In this document: positions 26,277 to 32,707 of the stretch, piece after piece
How positions within the stretch are numbered: position 1 is the first letter of the stretch
Layout: each line of letters starts with the position of its first letter
From: a virus
IMG/VR virus record: IMGVR_UViG_3300042516_001195
Location: 1 to 46,225 of that record
Length of the DNA stretch: 46,225 nt
Reading direction: 5' to 3' (one strand)
Translations under genes and position numbers: made by a program
Notes under the pieces: generated by a model
Seen by the model: only the letters and a program-made list of their open reading frames with translations
Databases searched by the model: none
Told to the model about the DNA's origin: nothing

Positions 26277-26286
26277 GGGTAAACCC
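26277..26286. promoter_or_regulatory. GGGTAAACCC operator-like site 1
   Basis: GGGTAAACCC, an inverted repeat (GGGT/ACCC) with two central bases, followed by TA. One of a family of dispersed sites in phage control regions. Confidence 0.5.
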
Positions 26287-26327
26287 TACTGTACGCATCC
26301 ACAGCCCTGTGCGCCCATCCAGCACCA

Positions 26328-26352
26328 GGGTAAACCCCAATAGGGTAAACCC
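26328..26352. promoter_or_regulatory. GGGTAAACCC operator-like sites 2 and 3 (tandem)
   Basis: Two copies of GGGTAAACCC at 26328-26337 and 26343-26352, start-to-start 15 bases apart in the same orientation. The second is extended to TAGGGTAAACCCTA. Close paired copies are typical of cooperative binding by a DNA-binding protein. Confidence 0.55.
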
Positions 26353-26361
26353 TAAGCCCTA

Positions 26362-26403
26362 GATAGTTATGATTTATAACCATCGATAGTTATGATTTAT
26401 AAC
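26362..26403 (+). repeat. Two 19-bp direct repeats at a 23-bp period, each an imperfect palindrome
   Basis: GATAGTTATGATTTATAAC occurs at 26362-26380 and again at 26385-26403. Each copy contains arms GTTAT and ATAAC around five bases. It may be an iteron or the operator of a dimeric protein. It lies ten bases after a GGGTAAACCC pair. Confidence 0.7.
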
Positions 26404-26643
26404 GAGTTGTCTCATAGGTGTGTAGAGTGTTGATGTATCGATGTGCTTAGGGTTGCCTTGTAGTTTTATCTTGTTGTCTGTCTATGCTCTGGAATCCCTA
26501 GTCTCCCTCTATGCTCTCCCTCTGTACGCCCTCTATCTAGTCTTGTCTTATCCCCTACAGTTATAGGACACCTTGACCTTGGGTTGTATGTGTTTCGGGA
26601 TCCTTACTGTGGCTACAAAATCAAATGAATTCTTTAGCACCAA

Positions 26644-26653
26644 GGGTAAACCC
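26644..26653. promoter_or_regulatory. GGGTAAACCC operator-like site 4
   Basis: GGGTAAACCC followed by TATTAGGG, about 125 bases before the first rightward gene. Same core as the other sites. Confidence 0.5.
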
Positions 26654-26778
26654 TATTAGGGATTTGGAGGGGTCAATAGAATCAACGACTTACAGCAACT
26701 GGCACGAATCTTTCCTGCTATATAGGTGAGAGAGCAGACTTTTTGCCCCTCATGTTCACCAACTATCAAAGGAATGAA

Positions 26779-26985
26779 ATGAACAATCTCACACAAGATC
26801 AGGCTTACAAAGTCGCAAGACGTATGCAAGACCATTACGGCAGTTTTGCAAGCGCTATTGCATGTGCCTACATGCTGGCAGACCAAAGCAACAGGGAAAC
26901 CCTGTTAACAGCCTTTGCAGACCTTTTTGGCCGTGTCCATGCCGATATGGTTGCTTATGAGCAATTTCAGAATCAAGGGGCTTGA
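26779..26985 (+). CDS. Hypothetical early protein (68 aa)
   Basis: ATG at 26779 has AAAGGA six bases upstream and is preferred over two upstream in-frame starts without SD. MNNLTQDQAYKVARRMQDHY, then a helical Ala-rich stretch (FASAIACAYMLADQ) and FADLFGRVHADM. No known family; soluble, helical. First gene of the rightward operon ending at 28724. Confidence 0.6.
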   Translation: MNNLTQDQAYKVARRMQDHYGSFASAIACAYMLADQSNRETLLTAFADLFGRVHADMVAYEQFQNQGA

Positions 26986-26986
26986 A

Positions 26987-27184
26987 ATGGAACATGAATA
27001 CACCACAACCCTTAACGGCGGCATTGTCACTGTAGTGCTTGACCTTGAAGCACCGTCTTACCTTGATAGATTGATATCGGTCAACTTTGAATGCACCGAT
27101 GTAACGTCAATCCTTGACAAACAAACCTTGGCAGCATTGTCAATGGAAGCGGAACGCGCCTATTCAGGCGATATCAGGGAGTAA
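26987..27184 (+). CDS. Hypothetical early protein (65 aa)
   Basis: MEHEYTTTLNGGIVTVVLDL: a short beta-rich start followed by a helical, acidic end. AAGGGG stands upstream; the start is one base after the previous stop. The order of strands suggests a small alpha/beta fold. No family recognised. Confidence 0.6.
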   Translation: MEHEYTTTLNGGIVTVVLDLEAPSYLDRLISVNFECTDVTSILDKQTLAALSMEAERAYSGDIRE

Positions 27185-27190
27185 ACCAAA

Positions 27191-27286
27191 ATGAAAAGCT
27201 TTTTACTTGACCTGATCTATGCATGCATTTTCGCTGCAACCATTGGCGCACCTTTTGTGGCTTATTTCATCATTTATGGGGCTTGA
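27191..27286 (+). CDS. 31-aa single-span membrane peptide
   Basis: MKSFLLDLIYACIFAATIGA then a second hydrophobic half ending FIIYGA: one membrane helix. It starts six bases after the previous stop and ends one base before the next ATG. Too short for most gene callers; supported by its fit into the operon only. Confidence 0.45.
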   Translation: MKSFLLDLIYACIFAATIGAPFVAYFIIYGA

Positions 27287-27287
27287 T

Positions 27288-27404
27288 ATGACAGATGAAC
27301 AAATCAGACATTACTACGATACGCATTTAAATATGACGTTGAAAGAACTGTCTCAAATGACAGGCAAAACAATAAAAGAACTTAAGAAAATAATCTTAAG
27401 TTAA
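27288..27404 (+). CDS. 38-aa helix-turn-helix-like peptide
   Basis: MTDEQIRHYYDTHLNMTLKE followed by LSQMTGKTIKELKKIILS. The second half (TLKELSQMTGKTIKELKKIL) has the spacing of a helix-turn-helix DNA-binding motif. A small regulator is possible but unproven. Starts one base after the preceding stop. Confidence 0.55.
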   Translation: MTDEQIRHYYDTHLNMTLKELSQMTGKTIKELKKIILS

Positions 27405-27437
27405 CCATCAAATTAATATATTCACGGAATGATCAAA

Positions 27438-27623
27438 ATGAAAACATATATAGTGACAATTGTTCGATCTAGTTTTGTTGAAATTACAGTTGATGCCAAC
27501 AGCAAAGATGAAGCTGAAGCATTGGCCTGGGCAGAACAAGATCGTATGCAGTATGAGTGGAATCCCTCTGATGATTGGGAAACACTCAGCATCGATCAGA
27601 TGTTTGCGAGGGAGGAAGCATGA
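27438..27623 (+). CDS. Hypothetical early protein (61 aa)
   Basis: ATG at 27438 lies nine bases after ACGGA; an ATG three codons earlier is too close to that SD. MKTYIVTIVRSSFVEITVDA with EAEALAWAEQ and an acidic Trp-containing end fits a small beta-alpha-beta protein often seen in phages. The stop overlaps the next ATG (ATGA). Confidence 0.6.
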   Translation: MKTYIVTIVRSSFVEITVDANSKDEAEALAWAEQDRMQYEWNPSDDWETLSIDQMFAREEA

Positions 27624-28378
27624 AAAACCCTTACAAAACTATTCTGGAATCACTGGGTTTGCCCTACAAAACCATCCTTGGTGAATCGTCTGCTAAGACA
27701 ATCAAGGGCGAATCCATTGGTTACCTGACAGGAATCGTCTACCTTAAACCCGATCACAAAATTTGTTCGATGGCCCGATCAGCGGGTTGTATGTTTGGCT
27801 GTTTGGAATCGGCGGGACGGGGCGCATTCAATTCTGTACAGCAAGCAAGGATTAGCAAAACCCGATTCTTTTATGACAATCAGCAAGCCTTTTTGTTGTC
27901 GTTTGCTGCCGATGTTTGGTCTATTCAAAACAAAGCCAAAAAGCAAGGGTTCACCCCATTGGTTAGACCTAATGGGACATCAGATATCCCTTATGAGAAT
28001 TTGATTGTTTGGGACAACAAAAACATTTTCCAATTGTTTCCCGATGTGCAGTTTTACGATTACACAAAACACCCAGCAAGGAACCTGACAGGCAAAACTG
28101 CTGGCAACTATGATTTGACCTATTCTTTTAGCGCTGTCACACCTAAGCCCATCACAATCAAGGGTCTACAGAATCCAAACAATTCCAGGGTGGCTGTTGT
28201 TTTCCAAAAGCAAGCTGACATTCCTTTGAACTTTAGGGGTTGGGATGTGATCGATGGGGATAACACTGATGTGCGACACATAGAACCCAAAAATGTAGTG
28301 GTGGCTTTGTACGCTAAAGGAAAAGCCAAAAAAGACACATCAGGGTTCACTCAGATCTTAGGAGTGCACTATTCATGA
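27620..28378 (+). CDS. GP88-like cysteine-motif phage protein (252 aa)
   Basis: Residues 49-61 give C-x7-C-x3-C (ICSMARSAGCMFGCL) followed by ESAGRG. Later come LVRPNGTSDIPYEN (~114-127), FYDYTKHPARN (~145-155), YDLTYSFS (~164-171) and a C-terminal DGD/RH segment. This combination is typical of the GP88-like family in phages, whose biochemical role has not been settled. The cysteines may bind a metal or cluster. It is the largest gene of the rightward operon and overlaps both neighbours by ATGA. Family call from memory. Confidence 0.6.
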   Translation: MKNPYKTILESLGLPYKTILGESSAKTIKGESIGYLTGIVYLKPDHKICSMARSAGCMFGCLESAGRGAFNSVQQARISKTRFFYDNQQAFLLSFAADVWSIQNKAKKQGFTPLVRPNGTSDIPYENLIVWDNKNIFQLFPDVQFYDYTKHPARNLTGKTAGNYDLTYSFSAVTPKPITIKGLQNPNNSRVAVVFQKQADIPLNFRGWDVIDGDNTDVRHIEPKNVVVALYAKGKAKKDTSGFTQILGVHYS

Positions 28379-28551
28379 AAATTGATGTCCGTTTTTTCAT
28401 TGTCGTTTGGGATCAAGACAATGGCCCTGACATAAAAGCTGTCTCTGAAAACGAATTCTTAGACCATGAGGGAGAGATAACTTATGACCGATTCACTGTC
28501 CGTGAAAACGGGGTCTCACAAATTTGCTTAACTAAAGGGCTTTCATCATGA
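28375..28551 (+). CDS. Hypothetical early protein (58 aa)
   Basis: MKIDVRFFIVVWDQDNGPDI, beta-rich start, acidic middle. Overlaps the GP88-like stop and the next start by four bases each (ATGA), supporting coupled translation. No family recognised. Confidence 0.55.
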   Translation: MKIDVRFFIVVWDQDNGPDIKAVSENEFLDHEGEITYDRFTVRENGVSQICLTKGLSS

Positions 28552-28724
28552 AAACAAAAAACCAAATTGGTCAAATTGGAGTTATCACTACCCAGGATAG
28601 TGTGTCCCTGTGGACAGTCACCGGGGTGCATGAATTGGGTCTAATCGTTTGCTTATGCGACAACTTAGAACAATCGCAAAACGTCAGCAGCGAGAATTTT
28701 TGGGTGTTGGTTGACAGTCTTTAA
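28548..28724 (+). CDS. Hypothetical early protein (58 aa)
   Basis: MKTKNQIGQIGVITTQDSVS, ending FWVLVDSL. Predominantly beta with two nearby cysteines (VCLC). Last gene of the rightward operon, followed 18 bases on by a terminator. No family recognised. Confidence 0.55.
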   Translation: MKTKNQIGQIGVITTQDSVSLWTVTGVHELGLIVCLCDNLEQSQNVSSENFWVLVDSL

Positions 28725-28742
28725 GTGACAATTCCAAAGAAT

Positions 28743-28766
28743 CCCGGATTCGTTCCGGGTTTTTTT
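28743..28766 (+). terminator. Rho-independent terminator of the rightward small-gene operon
   Basis: CCCGGA, five-base loop, TCCGGG, then seven T. It lies 18 bases after the last stop codon. Confidence 0.9.
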
Positions 28767-28780
28767 GGGTTTGCCAAGTT

Positions 28781-28794
28781 AGTGAGTACTCACT
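28781..28794. promoter_or_regulatory. Perfect 14-bp palindrome (operator-like)
   Basis: AGTGAGTACTCACT, a perfect palindrome. A near-copy with the same arms lies at 28948-28961. It stands just before a possible promoter (TACAAT at 28819). Confidence 0.55.
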
Positions 28795-28830
28795 TCAAGC
28801 GCATCGATTTAAAAGGTCTACAATCGATTT

Positions 28831-28890
28831 TCCGAGTTTTGGCATAGTAGGTATGCACCAGCACAAAAAGCCGCTTCTATGGGCTTTTTG
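28831..28890 (+). ncRNA. Possible small RNA with terminator
   Basis: A TACAAT hexamer at 28819-28824 could start a short transcript near 28831 that contains the hairpin GCATA-N5-TATGC (around 28842-28856). It would end at AAAAAGCC...GGCTTTTT (28865-28889), a hairpin with A and T runs that can terminate in either direction. The -35 match is poor, so this is only a candidate; the hairpin may simply be a bidirectional terminator for the two converging operons. Confidence 0.3.
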
Positions 28891-28947
28891 AGGGCATTCT
28901 AGGGGCATTGTCACTGGTGTCTCATGCGCTGCTGTGTTTTCAGGTGA

Positions 28948-28961
28948 AGTGAGTGCTCACT
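28948..28961. promoter_or_regulatory. Second AGTGAG-N2-CTCACT palindrome
   Basis: AGTGAGTGCTCACT: same arms as 28781-28794 with centre TG in place of TA. The two centres are 167 bp apart. Confidence 0.5.
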
Positions 28962-28973
28962 TTCACTCTATTA

Positions 28974-28983
28974 GGGTAAACCC
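28974..28983. promoter_or_regulatory. GGGTAAACCC operator-like site 5
   Basis: GGGTAAACCC within TTAGGGTAAACCCTA, 13 bases after the second palindrome. This copy lies between converging genes rather than at an operon start. Confidence 0.5.
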
Positions 28984-29055
28984 TAGGTCGGGGGTGAAAA
29001 ATGAGGGTTTTCAAAAAAAACTCATTTGGTATTTCAGAAGTGAAGTTAACCAATT

Positions 29056-29090
29056 TTTGAGATCTCAAAGTTTTTGAAAGTTTTGAGATT
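29056..29090. repeat. TTTGAGATCTCAAA palindrome plus a further TTTTGAGAT copy
   Basis: A perfect 14-bp palindrome at 29056-29069 and a half-site TTTTGAGAT at 29081-29089. Together the three arms could form alternative hairpins at the end of the leftward early operon. No T-run follows on the minus strand, so a terminator is doubtful. Confidence 0.45.
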
Positions 29091-29107
29091 CCAATGTATT
29101 TTGTATT

Positions 29108-29371
29108 TCAAACGAATTTAAAGAGATTCTCTATTGTTTTATTTAGAGCATCTATTTCATCCATCTTTTTAATTGACCACATTCTCTTTTGACCATGCCA
29201 ACCTAATACTGGTCCTCTGTGGCAATCAGGACATAATGCAACGCAGGTATATTGAAGCCCTTGTTTGATATGGTGGGCCTCACTTGGTCCAGGGGCATCA
29301 CACACTGAGCAAGGCAACTCTTTAATGTTTGCCAGATGTATGCGCTCTTCTTTGTTTAATTTGTTGTTCAT
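29108..29371 (-). CDS. HNH nuclease, Ref-like (87 aa)
   Basis: ATG at 29371 (MNNKLNKEERIHLANIKELP) overlaps the previous stop (ATGA); earlier in-frame starts are inside that gene. Zinc/HNH residues: CSVCDAPGPSEAHHIKQG, then LCPDCHRGPVLGWHGQKRMW. Paired CxxC motifs with HHI and CH-G...HG-R match the short recombination-enhancing (Ref-like) HNH nucleases. Probably a DNA nuclease acting in recombination or host DNA breakdown. Last gene of the leftward early operon. Confidence 0.75.
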   Translation of the reverse strand: MNNKLNKEERIHLANIKELPCSVCDAPGPSEAHHIKQGLQYTCVALCPDCHRGPVLGWHGQKRMWSIKKMDEIDALNKTIENLFKFV

Positions 29372-29694
29372 CCGACATTCCTGGCTTCTGCTCGGGCTGA
29401 GTACTGAGTGGTGCGCCATACTTCTATTCGGGCTTGGGCAGCAGTCATCAGCCAGCGATAGTTCTCCTCACGCTCTACAGATACTTTGATGCCCTCAAGG
29501 ATCTCAATGTAGTCAGGGTGAGCATAGGCGTATATCTCTTGCTTACCCAACACTGTCTCTTGACAACCCTTCATCAGCTTTGCTTTCACTGACTTCCGCA
29601 TTTCCTCTAGGTACATCCGGTTTGCTTTCGCTTGGGCGTACAAAGGAGCCGTGTCCATTAAATACTGGATGGCTTTGTTTGGGTTTATCTCCAT
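29368..29694 (-). CDS. Conserved phage hypothetical protein (108 aa)
   Basis: MEINPNKAIQYLMDTAPLYA; contains AKANRMYLEEMRKSVKAKLM, YAHPDYIEILEGIKVSVERE and LMTAAQARIEVWRT. This is a very recognisable phage early-region family seen beside Ref-like or RusA genes, without known function. Helical and charged. Start region overlaps the 108-aa ribbon-type gene by about 150 bases in another frame. Confidence 0.7.
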   Translation of the reverse strand: MEINPNKAIQYLMDTAPLYAQAKANRMYLEEMRKSVKAKLMKGCQETVLGKQEIYAYAHPDYIEILEGIKVSVEREENYRWLMTAAQARIEVWRTTQYSARAEARNVG

Positions 29695-29869
29695 GCACTA
29701 ATCTCCAATGCTTCTCAGCTAATCTACGAATGCCTTCTGACAAGGAGCCATTCCCCGCCAGCATCAATGCTTGTTCGTGGACAGGACCAACCCTTGCTCG
29801 GATAGTCCGTCCTTCTTCACTGATCTTTTTACGACCAGCACCTTTTCTTGAGCCGCCACGTTGTTTCAT
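29543..29869 (-). CDS. Small basic GGSRKGAGRK-type DNA-binding-like protein (108 aa)
   Basis: Start MKQRGGSRKGAGRKKISEEG at 29869. The N-terminal GGSRKGAGRK motif followed by RTIRARVGPVHEQAL...SLSEGIRRLAEKHW looks like a ribbon-helix-helix type DNA-binding protein. The C-terminal ~45 residues overlap the next gene in another frame and look disordered, so this end may be little constrained. Could be a small regulator. Confidence moderate because of the long overlap. Confidence 0.6.
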   Translation of the reverse strand: MKQRGGSRKGAGRKKISEEGRTIRARVGPVHEQALMLAGNGSLSEGIRRLAEKHWRLVHGDKPKQSHPVFNGHGSFVRPSESKPDVPRGNAEVSESKADEGLSRDSVG

Positions 29870-29892
29870 GGCTTGAATTATAAGCCACAAAA

Positions 29893-30378
29893 TCAAACTG
29901 GTTGGGCAATTTCAATGATTGGTCTAGCCTTTTTCAGACGGATTTCTTCTCCAACAATGAACAATGCTTGCTCCATCTCTCTGACCGAACAGTCGTCTAG
30001 TTGGGCATCATGAAGGTCCATGATCAGCCTGACAGCGGTCATTTCTGGTCCTGTAAAAGCAAAGCTGCCTCTTTCAACACCTCTTTTACCCATTGTGTAG
30101 ATGGCATCCTGGGCGGCTTTGATCTCTGTTGCCCAATCAGCACCCAAGTCATCACGGACACGGGCCATAGCTTCTGTCATGTTCACAGCGTTTATCAGCA
30201 CATCAACGTGTGCTTTTGTGCCCTGACCCGTCAAGATGGAGTCCAAGGCTTCATGGTTCTTCAGCTTTAGTGCCACACCAGCAGTTGGCAAGGCTCCTAC
30301 CTTCTTCATGCCAGCAATGACCCAACTCATGTTGTCAACACGGACACCACGGGGTTTGTAGTTACTTTTTTTTCGCAT
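29893..30378 (-). CDS. Conserved phage hypothetical protein (161 aa)
   Basis: ATG at 30378 (MRKKSNYKPRGVRVDNMSWV). The basic N-terminus is followed by long helices (HVDVLINAVNMTEAMARVRD, IKAAQDAIYTMGKRG) and the FAFTGPEMTAVRLIMDLHDAQLD end. This family occurs in betaproteobacterial phages next to RusA; no role is known. Possibly binds DNA through the basic end. Confidence 0.6.
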   Translation of the reverse strand: MRKKSNYKPRGVRVDNMSWVIAGMKKVGALPTAGVALKLKNHEALDSILTGQGTKAHVDVLINAVNMTEAMARVRDDLGADWATEIKAAQDAIYTMGKRGVERGSFAFTGPEMTAVRLIMDLHDAQLDDCSVREMEQALFIVGEEIRLKKARPIIEIAQPV

Positions 30379-30390
30379 CACTTAATTCCA

Positions 30391-30819
30391 TTACAAAAGA
30401 TGCTCTTGCACCATTACTTCGACCATGCCTATGGTCCCGTACACCTTAGTTGCATGAAGAGACACCACCTGACTGTCGTCCTCAAACACAACCCCATTCA
30501 TACCGTCAAATATTGCTTTGACAAAGTTATCAATGTCACTTCTTTTGGTTGGACGCTCTTCACCTGATAAACAGGCTTTAAATCGCTTTTTAGGGTAGGA
30601 GGCTGGGATGGGTAGGGTAATGTAAATACAGGCCACTATGGGGCCTTCTAGGGGCTTCTGTGACCCCATTGCTTGTCTAGCAGCATCAGAAACCTTGGTT
30701 TCGTAGTCAACAGTGGTCTTGGGGCTGTAAGTTGAGACAAACTTGCCTCGTCTAGCAAACCTTGGGCGACCCTTGGGAACTGGTGTACCTTCAACTTGAA
30801 AGATTACCGAAAAGGTCAT
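30391..30819 (-). CDS. rusA: RusA-family Holliday junction resolvase (142 aa)
   Basis: Start MTFSVIFQVEG at 30819 (ATGA overlap with the DUF1289 gene). PVPKGRPRF (14-21) is the substrate-side loop. SDIDNFVKAIFDGMNGVVFEDDSQV (94-118) carries the acidic residues Asp95, Asp97, Asp114/115 and Lys101 of the RusA active site. It resolves four-way junctions made during recombination-dependent replication, in keeping with the ERF and SSB-like genes at 35.8-36.7 kb. Slightly longer than the usual ~120 residues. Confidence 0.9.
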   Translation of the reverse strand: MTFSVIFQVEGTPVPKGRPRFARRGKFVSTYSPKTTVDYETKVSDAARQAMGSQKPLEGPIVACIYITLPIPASYPKKRFKACLSGEERPTKRSDIDNFVKAIFDGMNGVVFEDDSQVVSLHATKVYGTIGMVEVMVQEHLL

Positions 30820-31007
30820 GTCCTGTCCTTGTATCTGTTGTATCTCCAGGCTTTTGCTTCTTTGTCTATGCGTTGCCAGATCTGCTCTTTGTCGTGCTGT
30901 TCCATCTCGTTCCACAAAGCAACTTCCATGTAAGTTCTGCCACAGCCCTTACACACCTCGTCATACAAGGTTGTACAGACTGCTATGCAAGGACTGTCAG
31001 GCCTCAT
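30816..31007 (-). CDS. DUF1289-family protein (63 aa)
   Basis: PCIAVCTTLYDEVCKGCGRTYMEVALWNEM is the DUF1289 signature: four cysteines (PCIxxCT...CxGCGRT) and the following EVALW helix. These are short Pseudomonadota proteins likely to bind a metal; their function is not known. Coupled to rusA by ATGA. Supports a pseudomonadotal host. Confidence 0.85.
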   Translation of the reverse strand: MRPDSPCIAVCTTLYDEVCKGCGRTYMEVALWNEMEQHDKEQIWQRIDKEAKAWRYNRYKDRT

Positions 31008-31125
31008 TCTTTTCCTTTAACGTAGCCCAAGCCGTCTCGTTGCACTTGGCGCATTGGTAGTGGTAGTGGTTGCGGTCTGGCGCGGGGGTCAGTATCCAGC
31101 GGTGTTTACATTGGGTCATCGTCAT
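30997..31125 (-). CDS. 42-aa zinc-ribbon-like protein
   Basis: Start MTMTQCKHRW at 31125 with GGAGGT five bases upstream. Metal ligands: CKH near residue 6, HYHYQCAKC near 23-29. The pattern C-x-H...C-x2-C suggests a single zinc knuckle. Overlaps both neighbours slightly. Likely a nucleic-acid-binding accessory. Confidence 0.55.
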   Translation of the reverse strand: MTMTQCKHRWILTPAPDRNHYHYQCAKCNETAWATLKEKNEA

Positions 31126-31282
31126 CTTCCACCTCCATGTGATCCAGCAACACTTGCGCTTTGGCGATTTCAAGGCATCCGATGGCGGTTGCCACCATCA
31201 ACGTCTCGTCGTACTTGTGTACCACCTCCAGCAGCTCATCCACCAGCTTCTGGGACAGCGATCCTTGGTAGTCGTAGGTCAT
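31106..31282 (-). CDS. Hypothetical helical acidic protein (58 aa)
   Basis: MTYDYQGSLSQKLVDELLEV; nearly all helical, ending in EVEDDDDPM. The ATG overlaps the stop of the 112-aa gene (ATGA) and the end overlaps the start of the zinc-ribbon gene. No family recognised. Confidence 0.55.
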   Translation of the reverse strand: MTYDYQGSLSQKLVDELLEVVHKYDETLMVATAIGCLEIAKAQVLLDHMEVEDDDDPM

Positions 31283-31617
31283 GTGTTCCCCCTTGCTCGG
31301 ATGGCGGCGGCTTTACCATCTAACAATTCAACACCATCTTTTCCACCTATGTATCCCCATGAGGCATCACGGCGATGTTCTTCATCTGGCTCCACCAACT
31401 TTGCACACGCCTCTCTTTCAGCCTCAACAGCCTCACGCATTGCCACACAGGCATAGCGTTTGCAGGTCGGGCCACATGAATGAATGTCCCACTTGTACTT
31501 CTCGTCTTGGTCGGCACGGACAAGGGCAACAAGGCGTTCAATCTCTGGCATAAAGTCTTTAAACAAACCCCAATCGTCACCCCCAGCCTCACGGGCCATG
31601 TCTATCGTGTCTCTCAT
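31279..31617 (-). CDS. Hypothetical protein (112 aa)
   Basis: MRDTIDMAREAGGDDWGLFK, FMPEIERLVALVRADQDE, ERE-ACAKLVE-DE. This resembles short host-range phage proteins of unknown role in which an EREACAK-type helix recurs (annotated only as hypothetical). Contains a CGPTCKRYAC cysteine cluster. Start overlaps the preceding stop (ATGA). Confidence 0.6.
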   Translation of the reverse strand: MRDTIDMAREAGGDDWGLFKDFMPEIERLVALVRADQDEKYKWDIHSCGPTCKRYACVAMREAVEAEREACAKLVEPDEEHRRDASWGYIGGKDGVELLDGKAAAIRARGNT

Positions 31618-32477
31618 GTGTTATTTTCCTTAAGTTCAGCTTGAATGGCATAAAGCAATTCATAACCAGTAAAGCGATACATTAGCTCGTCAATCTTCTC
31701 AGGTGTCAGCTCAACCCATTGCCGCTGTGCTGCGGGTGGGGTGGTGTAGAGGTCTGTCAATATAGGGGGCGCACAAACATTCCAATCGACTACGCCATTT
31801 TCAGCAACGTACCCCACAGGCTCCCCGCGCTCCGCGCTTTGCACAGGTGCTGGCTTTGACTCGTGCAACGTAATCTTCCCAGTGCCTTTTGGCAAAAGTC
31901 CATACATCGTGTCAGGGAACACCATGTTGGAATCTGACCCAACTTCACTGATTACAGGGATGTACTCCACTGGTGTGACAGGCTTGTCACGATCAGCTTT
32001 GGCTTTGTCCAACGCCTCTGCCGTGTTAAATCGTATGGAAGGCCCCTGCACAGGCTTGTAAAATTCCACAAAGGGAATCGGTTTAGCCATCAGCTTCTCG
32101 CCATCCCACCAGACCTTTGACACCTGAGTGCCATCAGCGGGCTCATAGTCCAGCCCCAACTCTCTGGCGTTCTCTGCCTTCTTGTCGAGGGCTTCCATAC
32201 GTTTGTATGTGTCTTCAATTCCTGCCTGATAGCCAGCGTCATACGCATCCCATCCTTCGCATTCACAAACATAGCGGTCAGCGTTGTGGCTGGCGTTACG
32301 ATCAAACCCGTGTGGGGCTTTAGGGTGTGGGTTGCACTTTGGCTCCCGCACAGGTGCTGAACGGGCTTGCTTGATGGCGGTGATTCTTTTCCCAACCGTT
32401 TCACATGGGTACGCAGCCTGTATGGATTCAAGTGTCTCCAGCGCCAAGTCCAATGCCAATTCTTCGTCTTTGGTCAT
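31614..32477 (-). CDS. Hypothetical phage protein (287 aa)
   Basis: MTKDEELALDLALETLESIQ; the N-terminal helix repeats in the neighbouring 77-aa protein (MTKDEIKIHN), so both may share a short module. The middle has PHGFDRNASHNADRYVCEC and KVWWDGEKLMAKPIP; the C-terminus RQWVELTPEKIDELMYRF is a motif common at the ends of phage hypothetical proteins. Domain order looks mosaic, and no enzymatic motif is visible. Confidence 0.6.
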   Translation of the reverse strand: MTKDEELALDLALETLESIQAAYPCETVGKRITAIKQARSAPVREPKCNPHPKAPHGFDRNASHNADRYVCECEGWDAYDAGYQAGIEDTYKRMEALDKKAENARELGLDYEPADGTQVSKVWWDGEKLMAKPIPFVEFYKPVQGPSIRFNTAEALDKAKADRDKPVTPVEYIPVISEVGSDSNMVFPDTMYGLLPKGTGKITLHESKPAPVQSAERGEPVGYVAENGVVDWNVCAPPILTDLYTTPPAAQRQWVELTPEKIDELMYRFTGYELLYAIQAELKENNT

Positions 32478-32707
32478 GACAGCATCCCCTTACGCTCTGC
32501 GTTGATCAGCATCAGGCGGTCAAGCTCCAACACCACTGCGGCCTTAAACACTTCAGGCTCCAAGTCGGTTTGCTGACCACAAGCAGCCAAAGTAATTAAC
32601 AGGGTGTTGAGAACCACAGAACTTTCATAGCTCTCAACAATAGGTTTGATCTGTTGAAACATTGCTTCAACAGCAGCGTTGTGTATTTTGATTTCGTCTT
32701 TAGTCAT
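32474..32707 (-). CDS. Hypothetical protein (77 aa)
   Basis: Start MTKDEIKIHNAAVEAMFQQI at 32707, overlapping the preceding stop (ATGA). Helical protein with one hydrophobic stretch (VVLNTLLITLAACG), perhaps amphipathic. Ends in a helical tail (AVVLELDRLMLINAERK). The first five residues match the neighbouring 287-aa protein. Confidence 0.55.
   Translation of the reverse strand: MTKDEIKIHNAAVEAMFQQIKPIVESYESSVVLNTLLITLAACGQQTDLEPEVFKAAVVLELDRLMLINAERKGMLS

Larger units (their letters stand above)
26134..26778. other. Gene-free control region between divergent late and early operons
   Basis: About 645 bases without a convincing gene, between the leftward terminase operon and the rightward small-gene operon. 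It holds four GGGTAAACCC sites (26277, 26328, 26343, 26644), a 23-bp tandem repeat (26362-26403), scattered TCGATGT copies (26213-26229, 26437-26443) and pyrimidine-rich stretches. TATATA at 26719-26724 could serve as a -10 for the rightward operon, though no good -35 is seen. A replication origin or a packaging (pac) site could be here; neither can be shown by eye. Confidence 0.6.

Noticed and set aside
26696-26724. Sigma-70 promoter for the rightward small-gene operon
   Set aside because: TATATA is a fair -10, but no -35 match lies 16-18 bases upstream; not listed as a promoter on its own.
31054-31456. Overlapping plus-strand frames of 89-128 aa at 31.0-31.5 kb
   Set aside because: They oppose the coupled leftward genes (zinc ribbon, 58-aa and 112-aa) and have no SD or family features.
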